Source: Athripsodes cinereus (taxonomy: Eukaryota > Arthropoda > Insecta > Trichoptera > Leptoceridae). Taken from it: a DNA stretch of 64,000 bases. A model generated the notes under the pieces. It saw only the letters and a list, made by a program, of their open reading frames with translations, made no database searches and was not told where the DNA came from. Position 1 is the first letter of the stretch; each line of letters begins with the position of its first letter. Positions 40,415-52,375 of the stretch are shown here, one piece after another. Position numbers and translations under genes: made by a program. The stretch lies in contig OX388328.1 of the NCBI GenBank assembly GCA_947579605.1, positions 8,535,684 through 8,599,683 of the forward strand, in the 5' to 3' direction.

Positions 40415-41240
40415 CGCACTTGCCTTGAGTCACGAGGTCCCGGGTTCGATTCCCGGCCAAGGCAAAATGAAGAATGACCTTTTTCAAATTGTCCTGGGTC
40501 TGGGTGTTACATGTATATGTGTGCAGTGGATTGTATATGTGTATCGTCGTGTTTTTTTTAACATTTATTTCAGTATATAATATAATTATAAAACATAAAA
40601 ATGATATCTGAAAATATACAAAAAATAACAAAATCTGGCCCCAGACAGCACCATAGAGCTGGTATTAGGGGCTACAAGATCTTCAAATGAATTTGTCTTC
40701 TATAAAGCACATAATTTACCTCTTGTTTTAACACAAAAAATTAAAATCAGAAAAAAAAAACAAAAAATCCGGCAATCAAAAACTAATATATCTTCTTTCT
40801 AATGTACGTTTCTTCAATTGCCTCTTGAAGGTATAATAACTATTTACAATCTTCAGCACTTCCGGTAGATCATTAAAAATCCTTACAGCTTCATAATTAT
40901 GTTATATTTTGTAAAATTTTATTGAATGTTGCCCATTTTTTTAAATAAATAAATAAAAAAAATAAAAAAAATAAATAAAATCCTTTTCTTTCTTTGTCAG
41001 TCCTTGGGCACACGTTTCTTAAATTGTTTCTGGTTCTGGTATATCTGTTATGTATATCACTGTTTCTTAGTATTAGCATGTTCGTTTTAATTAGACAATT
41101 TTTTGCTTTATATATAGCCTTCGCCCTTTCCATGCATACCAACTCGTCGAGGTTCAGCATTTGTGTAATCTTATACCCATAATACAAGATTCATATCTTA
41201 GTTTGGAACTAGCTCGGTCTATGTGAATTGTCTATACGTG
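40415..41240 (+). mobile_element. SINE family 1 copy split by a reversed LINE
   Basis: The SINE head and middle occupy 40415-40552 (B box GGTTCGATTCC) and the remainder resumes at 41173 ('acccataatacaagattcat'). The insertion point is 'cgtcgtgtt'. Confidence 0.8.
40553..41172 (-). pseudogene. 5'-truncated LINE inserted in a SINE
   Basis: It starts with poly-T (the reversed tail) and on the minus strand reads MLNLDELVCMERAKAIYKAK, then NRYTRTRNNLRNVCPRTDK. This resembles ...VHxxNTRNRNNLRxPxxRxxK, a C-terminal motif of CR1/Jockey-like ORF2. Frames break soon after. Confidence 0.65.
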
Positions 41241-41489
41241 TTAATGTTAATAATATTCCTACAACTAAATTAATTAAAAACTAGAAAACCAACAAAACGG
41301 CAACTTTTGTTAATTAGTTTCGAATAACAATTTGTCTCGATGACCGTTGTTGTATTAGTTATTCTGTACCTGATAATGCATGGTTTACTTAAATAAAATA
41401 GTATCTCAACAACATTATTTAATTGTTTCACTAAAATAATTAAACAATTCGATCCAACCACTAACTTTCTAGGGAAATCATGCCTCAGA

Positions 41490-41687
41490 ATCAAAGATAT
41501 TATACTAGATCGGTAATTCAAAGAAAAAATCGGTCATGCAGCCGATCAAATTTTGCAGCCAGTTTTGAACTGACGTTGGTTGTAAGACAATACATTGCTA
41601 ATGCTAGAAGGACATCAATGTTGGAACACAAAAATTCCGAAAAAGTGTACCGCGCTGCTAGTCTAATAATATATGTCTATGCTCAGA
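41490..41687 (+). mobile_element. Family B element, uninterrupted copy, about 200 bp
   Basis: It runs from 'aaagatattatactagatcg' to 'atatgtctatg', flanked by CTCAGAAT on both sides (8-9 bp). It contains the hairpin-like 'atcggtcatgcagccgat'. The class is undetermined; the duplication length would suit hAT or Mutator types. Confidence 0.7.
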
Positions 41688-42559
41688 ATAGTTATGTTAA
41701 GATCTTCCGTGAATTAATCATATCCTTAGAGATTTGATCAAATATCTCCATTTTCATCAATTCTCTGCGACATAATGTGAAAAAATATACAAAGTAAACA
41801 TACAAAACAACTTCATTTTTTATTAGTAATCAACTTAATGTTTCATACGGGACGAAATCAAGACAATAATAAAATAATAATTATAGTTACAGTAAGGTAG
41901 CAGCCTAATATAATGTGCATAATACCAGTGGTGTACTCTCGATACATGCAAAAATAATCACCACGTATCTACTCGTACCATGCAGTACATCTCGTACATA
42001 GAAAATTCCAATGCACATTTTAACAATTTCTTGTGTCAATTTTTTTTTTTTAAAAAAAGATATATCTGGGTTTTGTTTGTTATAAACCCAAATACAACCT
42101 TATACACCTTTCACAGTAAGCTATTAAAAGCTTGTGTCGTGAAAGGGGAGTTTGCCGGTACCTGGTATTTTACATTACCGGTAAATTACATTTGATACGA
42201 TGTTATCTGGGTTTAAAGCAAATATTAAGAGTTCGGGAATTTCCTCCCAATTTCTGCACCAAATAAAAAAATTGGCTAAATGAAGGGAGGGTGGTAGAAA
42301 TTATATAAGTCGGGCATTTTCTCAAAATCTTATTTTTAACGTTTTAATAGTGCATTCGTCTATTTGTATCTATTTTTAGTCAAATTAGGGTTTTGTTTTG
42401 CTTCTAATTGTGTTGTGATAAGTTATGATTATATTCAATTATTATTTGATATAGCATGTAAAAAACTTTCTACGTTAATCTATTAAAAAATAAATATAAA
42501 AAGTCTAGTTTCGACACTGAATAATATAATATACAAGAACATTCTCTTTCATCTTGAGT

Positions 42560-43500
42560 AAAGCGCCATTCAGACGTATCACTTCAGTGATCACTCAGAT
42601 TGAATTATCAACAGTGAAAAGTGAGAACAAACGTTTCATCCTGAGTGATCACTCGGGATGATGGATGAAAGTGATCACCAACCAACATAATGTTTTAGAA
42701 GAAAGATCCTTTCACTGAAACGACCATACACAAGTTTTTTTTTATTATTTGACCAATTCTCTGAGTTAGTATCAAATATCAAAATCATTAACAAAACGAA
42801 CGGATTGTTGAAAGGATTTTTTAAAATTTATTTTTGTTTTTAATAACTGTTATTTTTCATTTATTAATGTATTTACGAAAATCAATATTGACAGAAAAAG
42901 GATTTTTAAATTATGGCTAATATCATAGACATACTAGACTTGCAACGCGGTACATTTTATCGGAATTTTTGTGTTCCAACATCGATGACCTTCAAGCATT
43001 AGCAACGTATTGTCTTGACGTTAGCGTCAGTTTAAAACTGGATGCAAAATTTGACTGGCTGCATGACCGATTTTTTCTTTGAATTACCTATCTAATATCT
43101 TTGGCTAATATTGATATTGTGACAGCCAGTGGGATACATAATTACCAAACAAGACAGAGAGAACATATTATCAGAATGGAATATCCAAGAACGAATAGAG
43201 CAACATTTGGTTGTGTGTACACTGTACACTGCAGCACTGACATATAATTCACTCCCAGAATTAATTAAGTCCACAGCGAGTCTTAATGTCTTTAAGAGGG
43301 AATTGAAGAAGTTTGTGATTAGTGAGCGATGAAATTTAATTGAAATAAGAGTTAAATTGTGTTAAATAAAAAAAAATGTCAAAGCACAGACAACATACAC
43401 TTGATAGTGAAAGCACAGGAAGAACAATGTGAACAGACGTGTTCACTTTTGATGAACAGCTTCGGTCCTTTCACTTTGAGTGTAACAGTGTGAACGCCTC
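42560..43500 (+). mobile_element. Family D MITE copy 1, split by Family B and a LINE
   Basis: The outer parts ('cacttcagtgatcactcaga'; 'gtgaacagacgtgttcactt') match the intact copies at 44621-45097 and 50434-50906. The Family B insertion at 42913-43108 has a 10-bp duplication TGGCTAATAT. A LINE fragment follows at 43109-43380. Confidence 0.7.
43109..43380 (+). pseudogene. LINE ORF2 C-terminus
   Basis: The plus frame reads CTLYTAALTYNSLPELIKST then ASLNVFKRELKKFVIS, followed by a stop and an A-rich tail. This is the 'WNSLPExIKSxxSLNxFKRxLKxxL' end of CR1-like elements. Confidence 0.7.
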
Positions 43501-43752
43501 TCAAGTACCGCTTGATTATACATTAAATAGGCACTTTTACATTATGTACCTACTTGATTTAATACTATATTTATAATGTCGCCACAAGTGGCGAAAATAA
43601 AAAGAGAAAACATCTTATCTGGTCACACCATAATATCTCAAAACAAAACAATCACATAATCATATTTAATTACATTTTTAATATTTTGATAATATGAGGC
43701 AGAGCTGGTTTAACTTGATTTTAAGCAACGGTCTAGGACGCCAAGAATTATT

Positions 43753-44157
43753 GGTCAATTTCTACTATAGGTTATCCAATAGTATCCAGTTAGAAAATAT
43801 ATATTGATGATCATAATTGTACGTATTTTTATTATCCTTCACTGGGTACCGTAACAAGATATCACAGGAACCATATGGGGGGCGAGGGGGTGCATCTTGT
43901 CCAGTGATTGTAATTTAAATGTAAATGCATAATAATTATGCCATGAAATTCGACTAGGTACAGGAATAGATCATTACAAATACAAATTATATTATAAATA
44001 CAATTTATACCCCTCACCCATCTCATATCTGGATGCCCCATGATATCTTGTAACGGTGTACAGTGAAAGATAATAAAAAATAAATACAACAATGATCATC
44101 AATATAATATTATTTTCTAACTGGATACTATTGGATAACCTATAGTAGAAATTGACC
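43753..44157. mobile_element. hAT-like MITE, 405 bp, long inverted repeats, perfect 8-bp duplication
   Basis: Arms of about 115-120 bp (GGTCAATTTCTACTATAGGT on the left, its complement on the right) are flanked by GAATTATT (43745-43752, 44158-44165). The centre contains 'ggggggcgagggggtgcatc'. Confidence 0.85.
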
Positions 44158-44200
44158 GAATTATTTAGAGGGGATATGCTAAATTCAATTTATTTTAATA

Positions 44201-44524
44201 TCTAATATAAAATTCTCGTATCACGGTTTTTGTTATCGTAATCCTCCGAAACGGCTGGACCGATTTTGATGAAATTTTGTGTACTTATCGGGTAGATCTG
44301 AGATTCGGCCAACATCTATTTTTCAAACCCCTAAAAGTTAAGGGTGATCCACCCTAATTCTTTTTTTTTGGATTTTTTTTATTTTTATTTTCTTGGTGAG
44401 GCATTAAAAAATACATACAGCCCTAAATTTTCACCCTTCTACCATCAACCCCTAATTTTTAATATCGATATTAGTAATCTAGAAATAATGTATATGGCAA
44501 AAGAACGTTTGCCGGATCAGCTAG
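44201..44524 (+). mobile_element. Nonautonomous Helitron, 324 bp
   Basis: The 5' end is TCTAATATAAAATTCTCG after an A, the 3' end is CTAG before a T, and just before it lies the hairpin GGCAAA-agaac-GTTTGCC. Interior words 'cctccgaaacggctggacc' and 'ttgatgaaattttgtgtac' are shared by widespread arthropod Helitrons. No target duplication, as expected. Confidence 0.85.
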
Positions 44525-44620
44525 TTTTAATACACAATATTATAGGTTAGTAAAATCCGCTTAATCGTAGATCAGTTGAAGCAGTGTATAAGGGCAGTGT
44601 ATTTATCTAAACAGTAAAGT

Positions 44621-45097
44621 AGCATTCACATTGCTTCACTTTGGATGATCATCCAGAGTGTCAGGGTCAAACCTGTTCATCGAAAGTGAACACGTCTGTT
44701 CACATTTGTTCATCCTATGCTTTCACTTCCATGTCTACTTTCTCACTCATGTTGTATGTAGTTTGACGTATTTTCGTATAAAAATAATTGAACAAATTCA
44801 AAAATGAAAAATAACACTTAAAATAAATTAATATAGCTCTCGACTGACTGCATAATATTTTTTTACGTGATTCTAACATTCAATACAAATTCATAGAGAA
44901 TAAAACAAATAATAAGATGAAACTTTTTTATGGTCGTTTCAGTGAAAGGACCTTTCATCAAAATTATGACGAGTGGTAATCTCTTTCCTCCGTCATCGCT
45001 AGTAATCACTATTGATGAAACGCCCGTTCACATCTGTTCATCTTGGAGGATCATCCGGAGTGATCACTGAAAGTGAACAAATGTGAACGACCCTTAA
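44621..45097 (-). mobile_element. Family D Harbinger-like MITE, copy 2
   Basis: It is the reverse complement of 50434-50906 over its whole length. Ends AGTAGCATTCACATTGCTTC and GTGAACGACCCT, with 'tggatgatcatcc' near one end. Confidence 0.8.
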
Positions 45098-45429
45098 TAT
45101 ACATTAAAAGGGCGGAGGACGCCTGTAAATTAGCTTGGCTTATATTGAATAATAAATAAGTTGTTCACATTTTTATGATTTTTTTATAGATGAATGTTTT
45201 TTTTTCTTCTTCTAAAATCGGTCTCCCACTCTTTTCTGCCACTTTTCGAGTTTCCTGTAAGAGACAGGTATCCGTAAAACATCACGTTTAAGACATAACA
45301 TCTTCAGTTCAGTGATGAAGTATGCCACCCATCGTCTTAGCTTTTATTGGCACGAAGAGGACAGCTTGCATGTGTATTACGTGCAGTCGGTCTGCTGGCT
45401 ACCCCACGTATGGTAAATGCCGTGATGGT

Positions 45430-45885
45430 GTGAGTGAATTAATCCTATGGGAGTGCTCCGTGATGAATGATGCTAGAGACGTAATGATAGACGATATGAG
45501 TGAGAACACTCCCAGACCAATATGGTTTGGGGAGGTTGTGCAATGCCCGAGAAACCTTAAAGCATTTTTGGTGTTTGTGGATGTGTGGGTATCTCGTTGG
45601 GAGCTTCTGCGTCAGCCGGGTTTACCCCCGCCTGACGTGGAAGGGTCTTAGGGTTGGTTTTGCCCATTGCGACGTTGGCGCGACAGCGAATTCGTGTTTT
45701 CGTTGTGTCGTCCTGTCTCCCTTGGTGGAGAGTAGGTTTGGGAGGTATGTCCCTTTTGGGAGGGTTTAATGTTTTCACACCATTCAGGCACTGGTGGCTC
45801 TCGGGCTCGCGCTCTCAGAACGCCAATTGACACGTTTCTGGACACCTCATCTCGGCCTTCTGTTACTACCAATTTGTACACATAA
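45430..45885 (+). pseudogene. R1/Jockey-like LINE C-terminus and 3' UTR, continuous with Repeat A
   Basis: The plus frame runs from the Repeat A copy (45322) without a stop: SAGYPTYGKCRDGVSELILW, ECSVMNDARDVMIDDM, then WFGEVVQCPRNLKAF and RWELLRQPGLPPPD, ending at 45651. A Cys-rich motif followed by a W...VV...R-rich tail is reminiscent of R1-like ORF2 ends. GC content is higher than around it. Confidence 0.5.
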
Positions 45886-46009
45886 TTAATATATACGATA
45901 TTATTTCTGTTTTATTACTTGTGTTATTCTTGTCCTGTATATTTATTCTATATATTTTTTTACTATATTGTTATTATTTTATATTTTATTAAATAAACAT
46001 CTTTCAAAA

Positions 46010-46200
46010 GGGACATTGAAGAGAGAGTGTTACTTAAAAGATTCCCACGATGGCGGCTTTGGCCGGTTGGCTCTTCAGGCCTGTCCAATAGCCTGCCCAT
46101 GAGGACAAATTTAGTTTAATTATGCGGATAAATAGGAGTTCACAACTCCTGAGATATCCGGGTGGAGGTGGGTCTCTCTTCAATGAACCAAAACAAAGTT
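46010..46200. repeat. Family E repeat, copy 2
   Basis: The same inverted ends (GACATTGAAGAGAGAG / CTCTCTTCAATG) and interior ('gattcccacgatggcggc', 'ctcctgagatatccgggtg') as 37105-37295. Confidence 0.65.
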
Positions 46201-46279
46201 TAGCTCAGATTAAGCGCCACCCTAAATAAAGCTAAAGGGATATTGAAATATTAGCCCTTAATGTTATATTGTAATAATC

Positions 46280-46768
46280 TATATCATCACGACATCTCCC
46301 TCGGCGTGTATTTCTGAAGCCCTGTATCTCCTGATCCCATTGAGATCCCATAATAGAATTTTGGTATATGTATTAATACATTACAAACTATTTTTGACAA
46401 TTTTTTGGAATTTTTAAAATTGTCACTTTTTGAAAAATTAAATTTTTAAATTTTTTTTTTTTTTCAAACCGTGACCCCTATCCTGTGGCACATCAGTTTG
46501 AAGCCCCATTCAACAGCTTTAAAACGATACCTCTCCCAGGTTTATATCATCACTGGTTGCCAGTCTATAGGCATCCAAAGGTGCCAAGACATGAGATTTT
46601 TTCATAAAAATTGTGATTTTCAAAAATTAATAACTTCAAAAATAATTGTGCTACATAACTGAAATTTGGTATTTTTTCATAAGTCTATGATATATTGCTG
46701 CATAAAAAAATCATGAAAATCTGAGACATCAAGTCTGAATCAGTGTGATTTGACACGGAATAACCCTT
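46280..46768 (-). mobile_element. Family H repeat, copy 2 (reverse)
   Basis: It reads on the minus strand from 'ggttattccgtgtcaaatca' through the 'gcctatagactggcaaccag' segment to 'atctcctgatccc', matching 28288-28760. Confidence 0.75.
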
Positions 46769-47699
46769 CTGTGATACAGTACACCACACAAACTACTATT
46801 ACTACTATACCATCGAGACATGTCCCACAAGTAGGGTAGCCAGCGGACCAATTGCAAGTAATAAACATGCAGATTGTCCTCTTCGTGGCAATAAAAATAA
46901 GACGTTCAGGATATGTGGCATGCCTCATCGCTGAATTGTAAAACAAATCATGATCGTCTTATTATTTATTGGCAGAGAGGACGACTTGTATATTCACTAC
47001 AATTAGATTACTGGTGATTACCTCACTGTGGGGGATGGCATGATGATAAAAAACAAAAAAAAAAACGTCATCTTAGAAAATTTTCAAAACAACAAATAAT
47101 GCAAAAACAAAGCGTTACACAGTAAAACGCTTTTGCGCAAAATATCCCCATTTGTAGGAGAAATCGTAACTATTTTTTTTTCTAGGGAAAGCAATAAAGC
47201 ATACGAAATCGGATGAATCATTGTGGAAGACTTGAAAAGTATCTTATCAATTTATGATCATCACAGGTCCGTTTCATGAGGTGGAGTAGACAAGAGGGCT
47301 AACTATTGCATCAAATATAAAATACAGGTTATCCTCTCTGTAACAAATAAAAGTTTATAGAAATAGGCATACCGCACTGAAGATGTGTTATCATCTTTTA
47401 ATTTTGTGTTTTACTTCCTTTTACATGACACTCGAAAATCGTCCAAATATAAAATGTTACTAAAATATTTTTGTACAATACCTCTCGTATCAGAGATTAT
47501 GTTTTATAGTATAAAAAGTGATCATTTGATAGTGAATTAAATAATCTATACTGTCGCCACATATCACTCAAGTGATGTAGTTATCGGAAGAACTGCAAAT
47601 AATAAACATGCGAGCAATCTTCTCCATGTTGATATACGTTAAGACGTTCAGGATGGGTAAAATACTGAAATCGTTAAAATTAATAGCCATCAAATATTA

Positions 47700-48770
47700 A
47701 ATTCGTATATAATTTTTCCCCGATTCAAGCGATTAAAAATTATTGATGTTTACTATATTATGCTTACTATGTAGTGGACAAGTGGGTATCTATAATGACA
47801 AGAATCCAGTCAACGGAACAGGTGCACGTCTCACACATTCACAATATAAAACAATTAAATATGACTAAATTAACACAACACTTTCGCGCAAAAATACACC
47901 CAGAAAAACACTCAAAAACTAACATAAACCGCAACAAAACTCCACAAAAAGTTATCTAGAAACAGGACGAATGATTAACAAACAAAATTAACAACATTTA
48001 ATGGTGATTTTTATAAAATTTAAGACAAAAAATTCACATATAAGTATGTGTTTACAATAATGCACTATTAGCAACTTAACGACAACCTACTTCGTGTTGT
48101 AAACTTTTCAACTTTTACCAACACACTTATTTTATTTTCAATATTTTTCGCAACGATTGCTTTATTATTCACCTCTTATTTTATTAAAATCACTGAATGA
48201 CATATTGAACCACAACATAAGTAGTTTTTAAGGTTTTTTCATACGTAATTTAAGTTCAAAACTTTATTTGAAAGTTTTAACAGCAATCCACAACAGACAA
48301 CACACCCGCACCGCGCATGTAATTGTGAAAAAAAAACAGTTTTATTTTATTGGTGTTGCTAGTCGGAGATAATTTTTGGTCATTTCAATTAAAGTTTGTT
48401 TTATAAAATTTTATTCAAATTTTTCATTTGAATAAAATAGAACATGCACTTTGTACAATGTCACTTGATATTTATATTTAATTGAATATCACTCATAAGA
48501 TTTTGTTATTTATTTATAGTAGGTCCATATTTTATATAACACTTACAATCTGGCAGACTTTCATTTAGAAAGATTGAAACTTACATGTTACTCACTTGTA
48601 TATAGTCGAATAAATGTTGATCTCAAAATCTTTTTTTTTTATTGGCATTATCTCTTATGATCCTAAAAACGATAAACTCCGATAAAAATAACTAAAAATT
48701 TCAAATTAATAGCCATTCGTTATGTACATATACTCATTTAAAAATAATTATTAAGTACCTACACGAGGGT
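47700..48770. other. AT-rich stretch, nothing recognised
   Basis: A short Asn/Lys-rich open frame at 47774-47959 has no recognisable features. No repeat family seen elsewhere in the window was noticed here. Confidence 0.45.
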
Positions 48771-48889
48771 ACCTATGTAGGAGTGGTAAACTAAAGCAGT
48801 TCAAGTTGTTGTCGTCATCCCATGATCTCGAAAACATAAGGAAAGGAGTAAAATCAGTTAATAAAAAATTCTATGATATAATAATAATA

Positions 48890-49030
48890 ATAATAAAAAT
48901 CTTTATTGCACAAAAAAACAAACATTATTAAAACACAAACATTGCAGAACCAAACAAATAAATTTGTGCAATGGGCGAGTTTATCGCAGAAGCGCGATAT
49001 CTTCCAACTAACCCATTAAACAAAAAATAA
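48890..49030 (-). repeat. LINE 3' end with stem-loop (reverse)
   Basis: 'aaaatctttattgcacaaaa' followed by 'gggcgagtttatcgcagaag' and 'cgcgatatcttccaactaac'. ATCGC pairs with GCGAT. The equivalent stem at 23800 is ATTGCC/GGCAAT. Confidence 0.6.
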
Positions 49031-49355
49031 AATAAAAAAGTAAGTAAATTAAGTAAATAAATAATTGAAAATATATACATATATATAAATACTAAAACAA
49101 ATATACATATAAAATAAAAAACTACTTAAATATAAAAACAATATAAACAATTCCGGATACGCGATACGACATAGATGATAGGATATGGGGATGGGATAAA
49201 GTGGTAGGAATGAGGCAGGACTGCTCATTGTGTATGAATACACAAAAAAAAACAAAATTAAAACCATGATATACATATTTGCCAGAGGCCCGTTGTTTTA
49301 ATGAAAGGCACATGCTTTTATCTTCTTCAATGGATAATATACGGAAAGTCATTAC

Positions 49356-49473
49356 TGGCCGGTTTCAATAACCTATCTATCCGTGACTGTCGATTGAAAT
49401 GTATGATTTAAAATATAGAACACAATAGATTTCAATCGACAGTAGCGGATAGACAGATTATTGAAACCGGCCA
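49356..49473. mobile_element. Palindromic MITE, 118 bp (TGGCCGGTTTCAATAA ends)
   Basis: The ends TGGCCGGTTTCAATAACCTA and TGGCCGGTTTCAATAATCTG (other strand) continue as inverted arms through 'tgtcgattgaaat'. It is flanked by TAC on both sides. Confidence 0.8.
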
Positions 49474-50149
49474 TACGACAGCATTATACCTTTTTTTAAA
49501 AAAAATATGGACTTTAATAGATTTATGATATTCCTATTATCATCTAAAGAAACGTAATAGAAAAGCTACTTTGTATTAATTTACAGTTCAAAAAATAATA
49601 AAGGATAGACAGAAAATAAAATGTGCAAAGTGAATTCGTTTTGAAAAAAAAGATGTGTGTGTAGAAAGCATAAAAATATTTCATAAATTATAATGTGCAT
49701 GTAAATAAAATTATGATCTTCTTTAAAATCAAAATAATGACATAGTACCAAACTGTAGGTATTGATATCTCTTATATATGACGATTTTACTTTGATTATG
49801 GCAATATTATAATATTTTTTGTGTAAATGTTACCAGTTATAAAAGTAAATAAAAACATGACCACGTAGCTTCGTTTGCACGCACAGGGGCTCTCAACTTT
49901 AACGATATTGAAATTTTTTTTTTTTCAAAGCTATAAAATTCACTAATTACTCGTTACGGGTGGATTGCCGGTAATAAAAAGCTTTGAAACATTTGAAAAA
50001 AAAAGATACTTCATTTCAGATGTATTTATAATATATTGATTTTTTTTAATATTTTTTTCCAATAAATTAATATAGATTACACTAAATGTTCATGCTTGTT
50101 ATCATGAATAAAGATTTATTTTAAATTATTATTTATCCAAGAGCAATAC

Positions 50150-50300
50150 CCAAACTATCAACCAAGAGACATATGGATCAAGTGAAGAAGGACATGAACT
50201 TAAGTACGTACGTAGAATCTAAGAGACTAGCAAAAAATAAAGAAATATCGAGAGGAAAATCCAAAATCGTAGCATATCTATCCATTGGATTGTAACCCAC
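50150..50300 (+). pseudogene. LINE C-terminal scrap (family of 30768-31556)
   Basis: The plus strand reads DQVKKDMNLSTYV, ESKRLAKNKE..RGKSKIVAY and 'ccattggattgtaac' with frame breaks, equivalent to MDQLKRDM...ELKRLAENREEW...KLVADQSNGL. Confidence 0.6.
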
Positions 50301-50433
50301 TGGATTACATATTTTTTTTATTTATCGGCACATATTTTTTTTGCATTTGTAACAAATAAATCTTGCGTGTACATTTGATTTCTAGGCATTGTCACTAGCC
50401 AGCCAGTTCAACACATTAATTTTTTTTAAATAA

Positions 50434-50906
50434 AGGGTCGTTCACATACGTTCACTTTCAGTGATCACTCCGGATGATCCTCCAAGATGAACAAGTGTGA
50501 ACAGGCGTTTCATCAATAGTGATCACTAGCGACGACGGAGGAAAGAGATTACCACTCGTCATAATTTCGATGAAAGGACCTTTCACTGAAACGACCATAA
50601 ACAAATTTCATCTTATTATTTGTTTTATTCTCTATGAATTTGTATTGAATGTCAGAACCATGTGCAAAATTATTATGCAGTCGAGAGCTATATTAATTTA
50701 TTTTAAGTGTTATTTTTCATTTTTGAATTTGTTTAATTATTTTTATACGAAAATACGTCAAACTACATACAACATGAGTGAGAGTGTAGACATGCCAGTG
50801 AAAGCATAGGATGAACAAATGTGAACAGACGTGTTCACTTTCGATGAACAGGTTTGACCCTGACACTCTGGATGATCATCCAAAGTGAAGTAATGTGAAT
50901 GCTACT
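50434..50906 (+). mobile_element. Family D Harbinger-like MITE, copy 3, 473 bp, TAA duplication
   Basis: It is flanked by TAA (50431-50433, 50907-50909). Ends AGGGTCGTTCACATACGTTC and AGTAGCATTCACATTACTTC (other strand). Several GGATGATC/GATCATCC words form internal inverted repeats. The open frames inside are incidental. Confidence 0.8.
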
Positions 50907-51050
50907 TAAGATTCTGAGTTGATAAAAGTAGGTATATTCTTAAACATTAATTATTATGATGCGATTTAAATTGAGAGCCACTGAAATATTTCAAATTTCA
51001 TTTATGGCAACATTATCGTTCATTTGACAGCTGTTGAATGTGAAATCAAA

Positions 51051-51119
51051 ATGGTAGTTTGTGTGTCATATTGCGGGAAGAATATTGTGGGTCAAAGTGA
51101 ATATATAATAGTATTATAA
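51051..51119 (+). pseudogene. Possible THAP-domain N-terminus remnant
   Basis: The ATG at 51051 starts MVVCVSYCGKNIVGQSEY and stops after 22 codons. Met-Val-x-Cys-x3-Cys followed by GKN resembles the start of a C2CH THAP domain, found in insect host genes and P-element-type transposases. The rest of the domain was not found, so this is a weak call. Confidence 0.25.
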
Positions 51120-52029
51120 TTTGCATTAATCTCATTAGCCGCGTAGTTTAAGGTGACAAGTTGAAATAGTACCGCAGTTACGTAGTGAAATATTCAGAGA
51201 GTTATATTAAGACGTTATATTTGTTCTATTTTGTTTATTTTTATTGATAATTTGGATTGTTTACATTTTGTGATTGTTGTCGAGTGACTACTCCTTTATT
51301 AGTTGTGCGGTGATTGTGTGTAGAGTTATTGTATCATATCTATTTTTATATTCGCTTTATAATATTATATTATTACGTATATATACATGGGATATGGTGT
51401 ACTTGCAAAAAGGTATGTTTGTTATACATCTCAATAAACTGTCATATATTGCTATGAGTTTTTTTCATGCAGGATGTACACGAATTTTATTGCTTTGATT
51501 TGTTGAAGGTCTTCATTAATTGTTGGTTTAATCATGTTTATTTAGAGAAAGTTTCATGGAGATTCCACAATAGAATACATGTCCCCCTTTTTGTAAGTTT
51601 TCTAGTTTTCTGCTGTAAAAGGCAGATATTATTCATAAAACATCATGTAGGTACTAAAAACTATTTAATTTTTATAATATAACATATTATAGAGTCCTAT
51701 TTAGTTGCTCTTTGATATAACAGGATGCCCACAACAATTGGCGTTATCTTAATTATATTATAATTGTACTAAATAATTTCATTGATATTTTGTACTCCCA
51801 TAATTTTTAAAATTTCATGTAAAATGCAGTTGTATTATTTCTAAAACATGACAAATTAAAAGACATTTAAAATCATCAATTCAGCAGTGATAAGACTACC
51901 CATTCATGCCTCATATTTTATTGGGACGCAGGGGATGACCTACATGTTTATATAGTATTTAGACTACTGGCTAGCTCAGTAATTGTGGAAGATGCCCCGA
52001 TAATATAGATAAGTTATTATTATTATAGT

Positions 52030-52375
52030 GTTATTATCAGACAGGCAGCTAAGCTGATATGTCTGATCTCAACACTACTGTCACAATAACAACCATCAGG
52101 CCCAACAAAATTATCACAACTTCAATGAATCATTCAAATTCTTGAAGCTGTTCAAATCTGAAGACTCAACCAGCTCAGGTGACAAACTATTCCAATGAAT
52201 AACCACCCTGTTAAATAAACAGTGCTTCAACGGATTTTGCTTGAACCTGCAGCCATCCAACTTAAATCCATGACCCGTCAGATAAACATTCTGGCTGTAC
52301 TGGAACATTGTATTGAGCTCTGGACAGTTATAATAGTGGCCATGGAGTATCTTGTATGTTTCAATCAAAGTTGAT
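52030..52375 (-). pseudogene. LINE ORF2 C-terminus, copy 2 (reverse of 39895-40270)
   Basis: The minus frame is open for 84 codons: MIETYKILHGHYYNC, MFQYSQNVYLTGHGFKLDG, NPLKHCLFNRVV, WNSLSPELVESSDLNSFKNL, then a stop. It is better preserved than the plus-strand copy. Confidence 0.8.

Noticed and set aside
45557..45881. Minus-strand frames rich in Arg and Pro
   Set aside because: They are antisense to the LINE-like C-terminus and 3' UTR, with composition driven by local GC content.
47774..47959. 61-codon Lys/Asn-rich frame
   Set aside because: No family match, and AT-rich codons are expected by chance here.
50519..50809. 96-codon plus-strand frame
   Set aside because: It lies entirely in the Family D MITE, is not kept in the sister copies, and has no recognisable domain.
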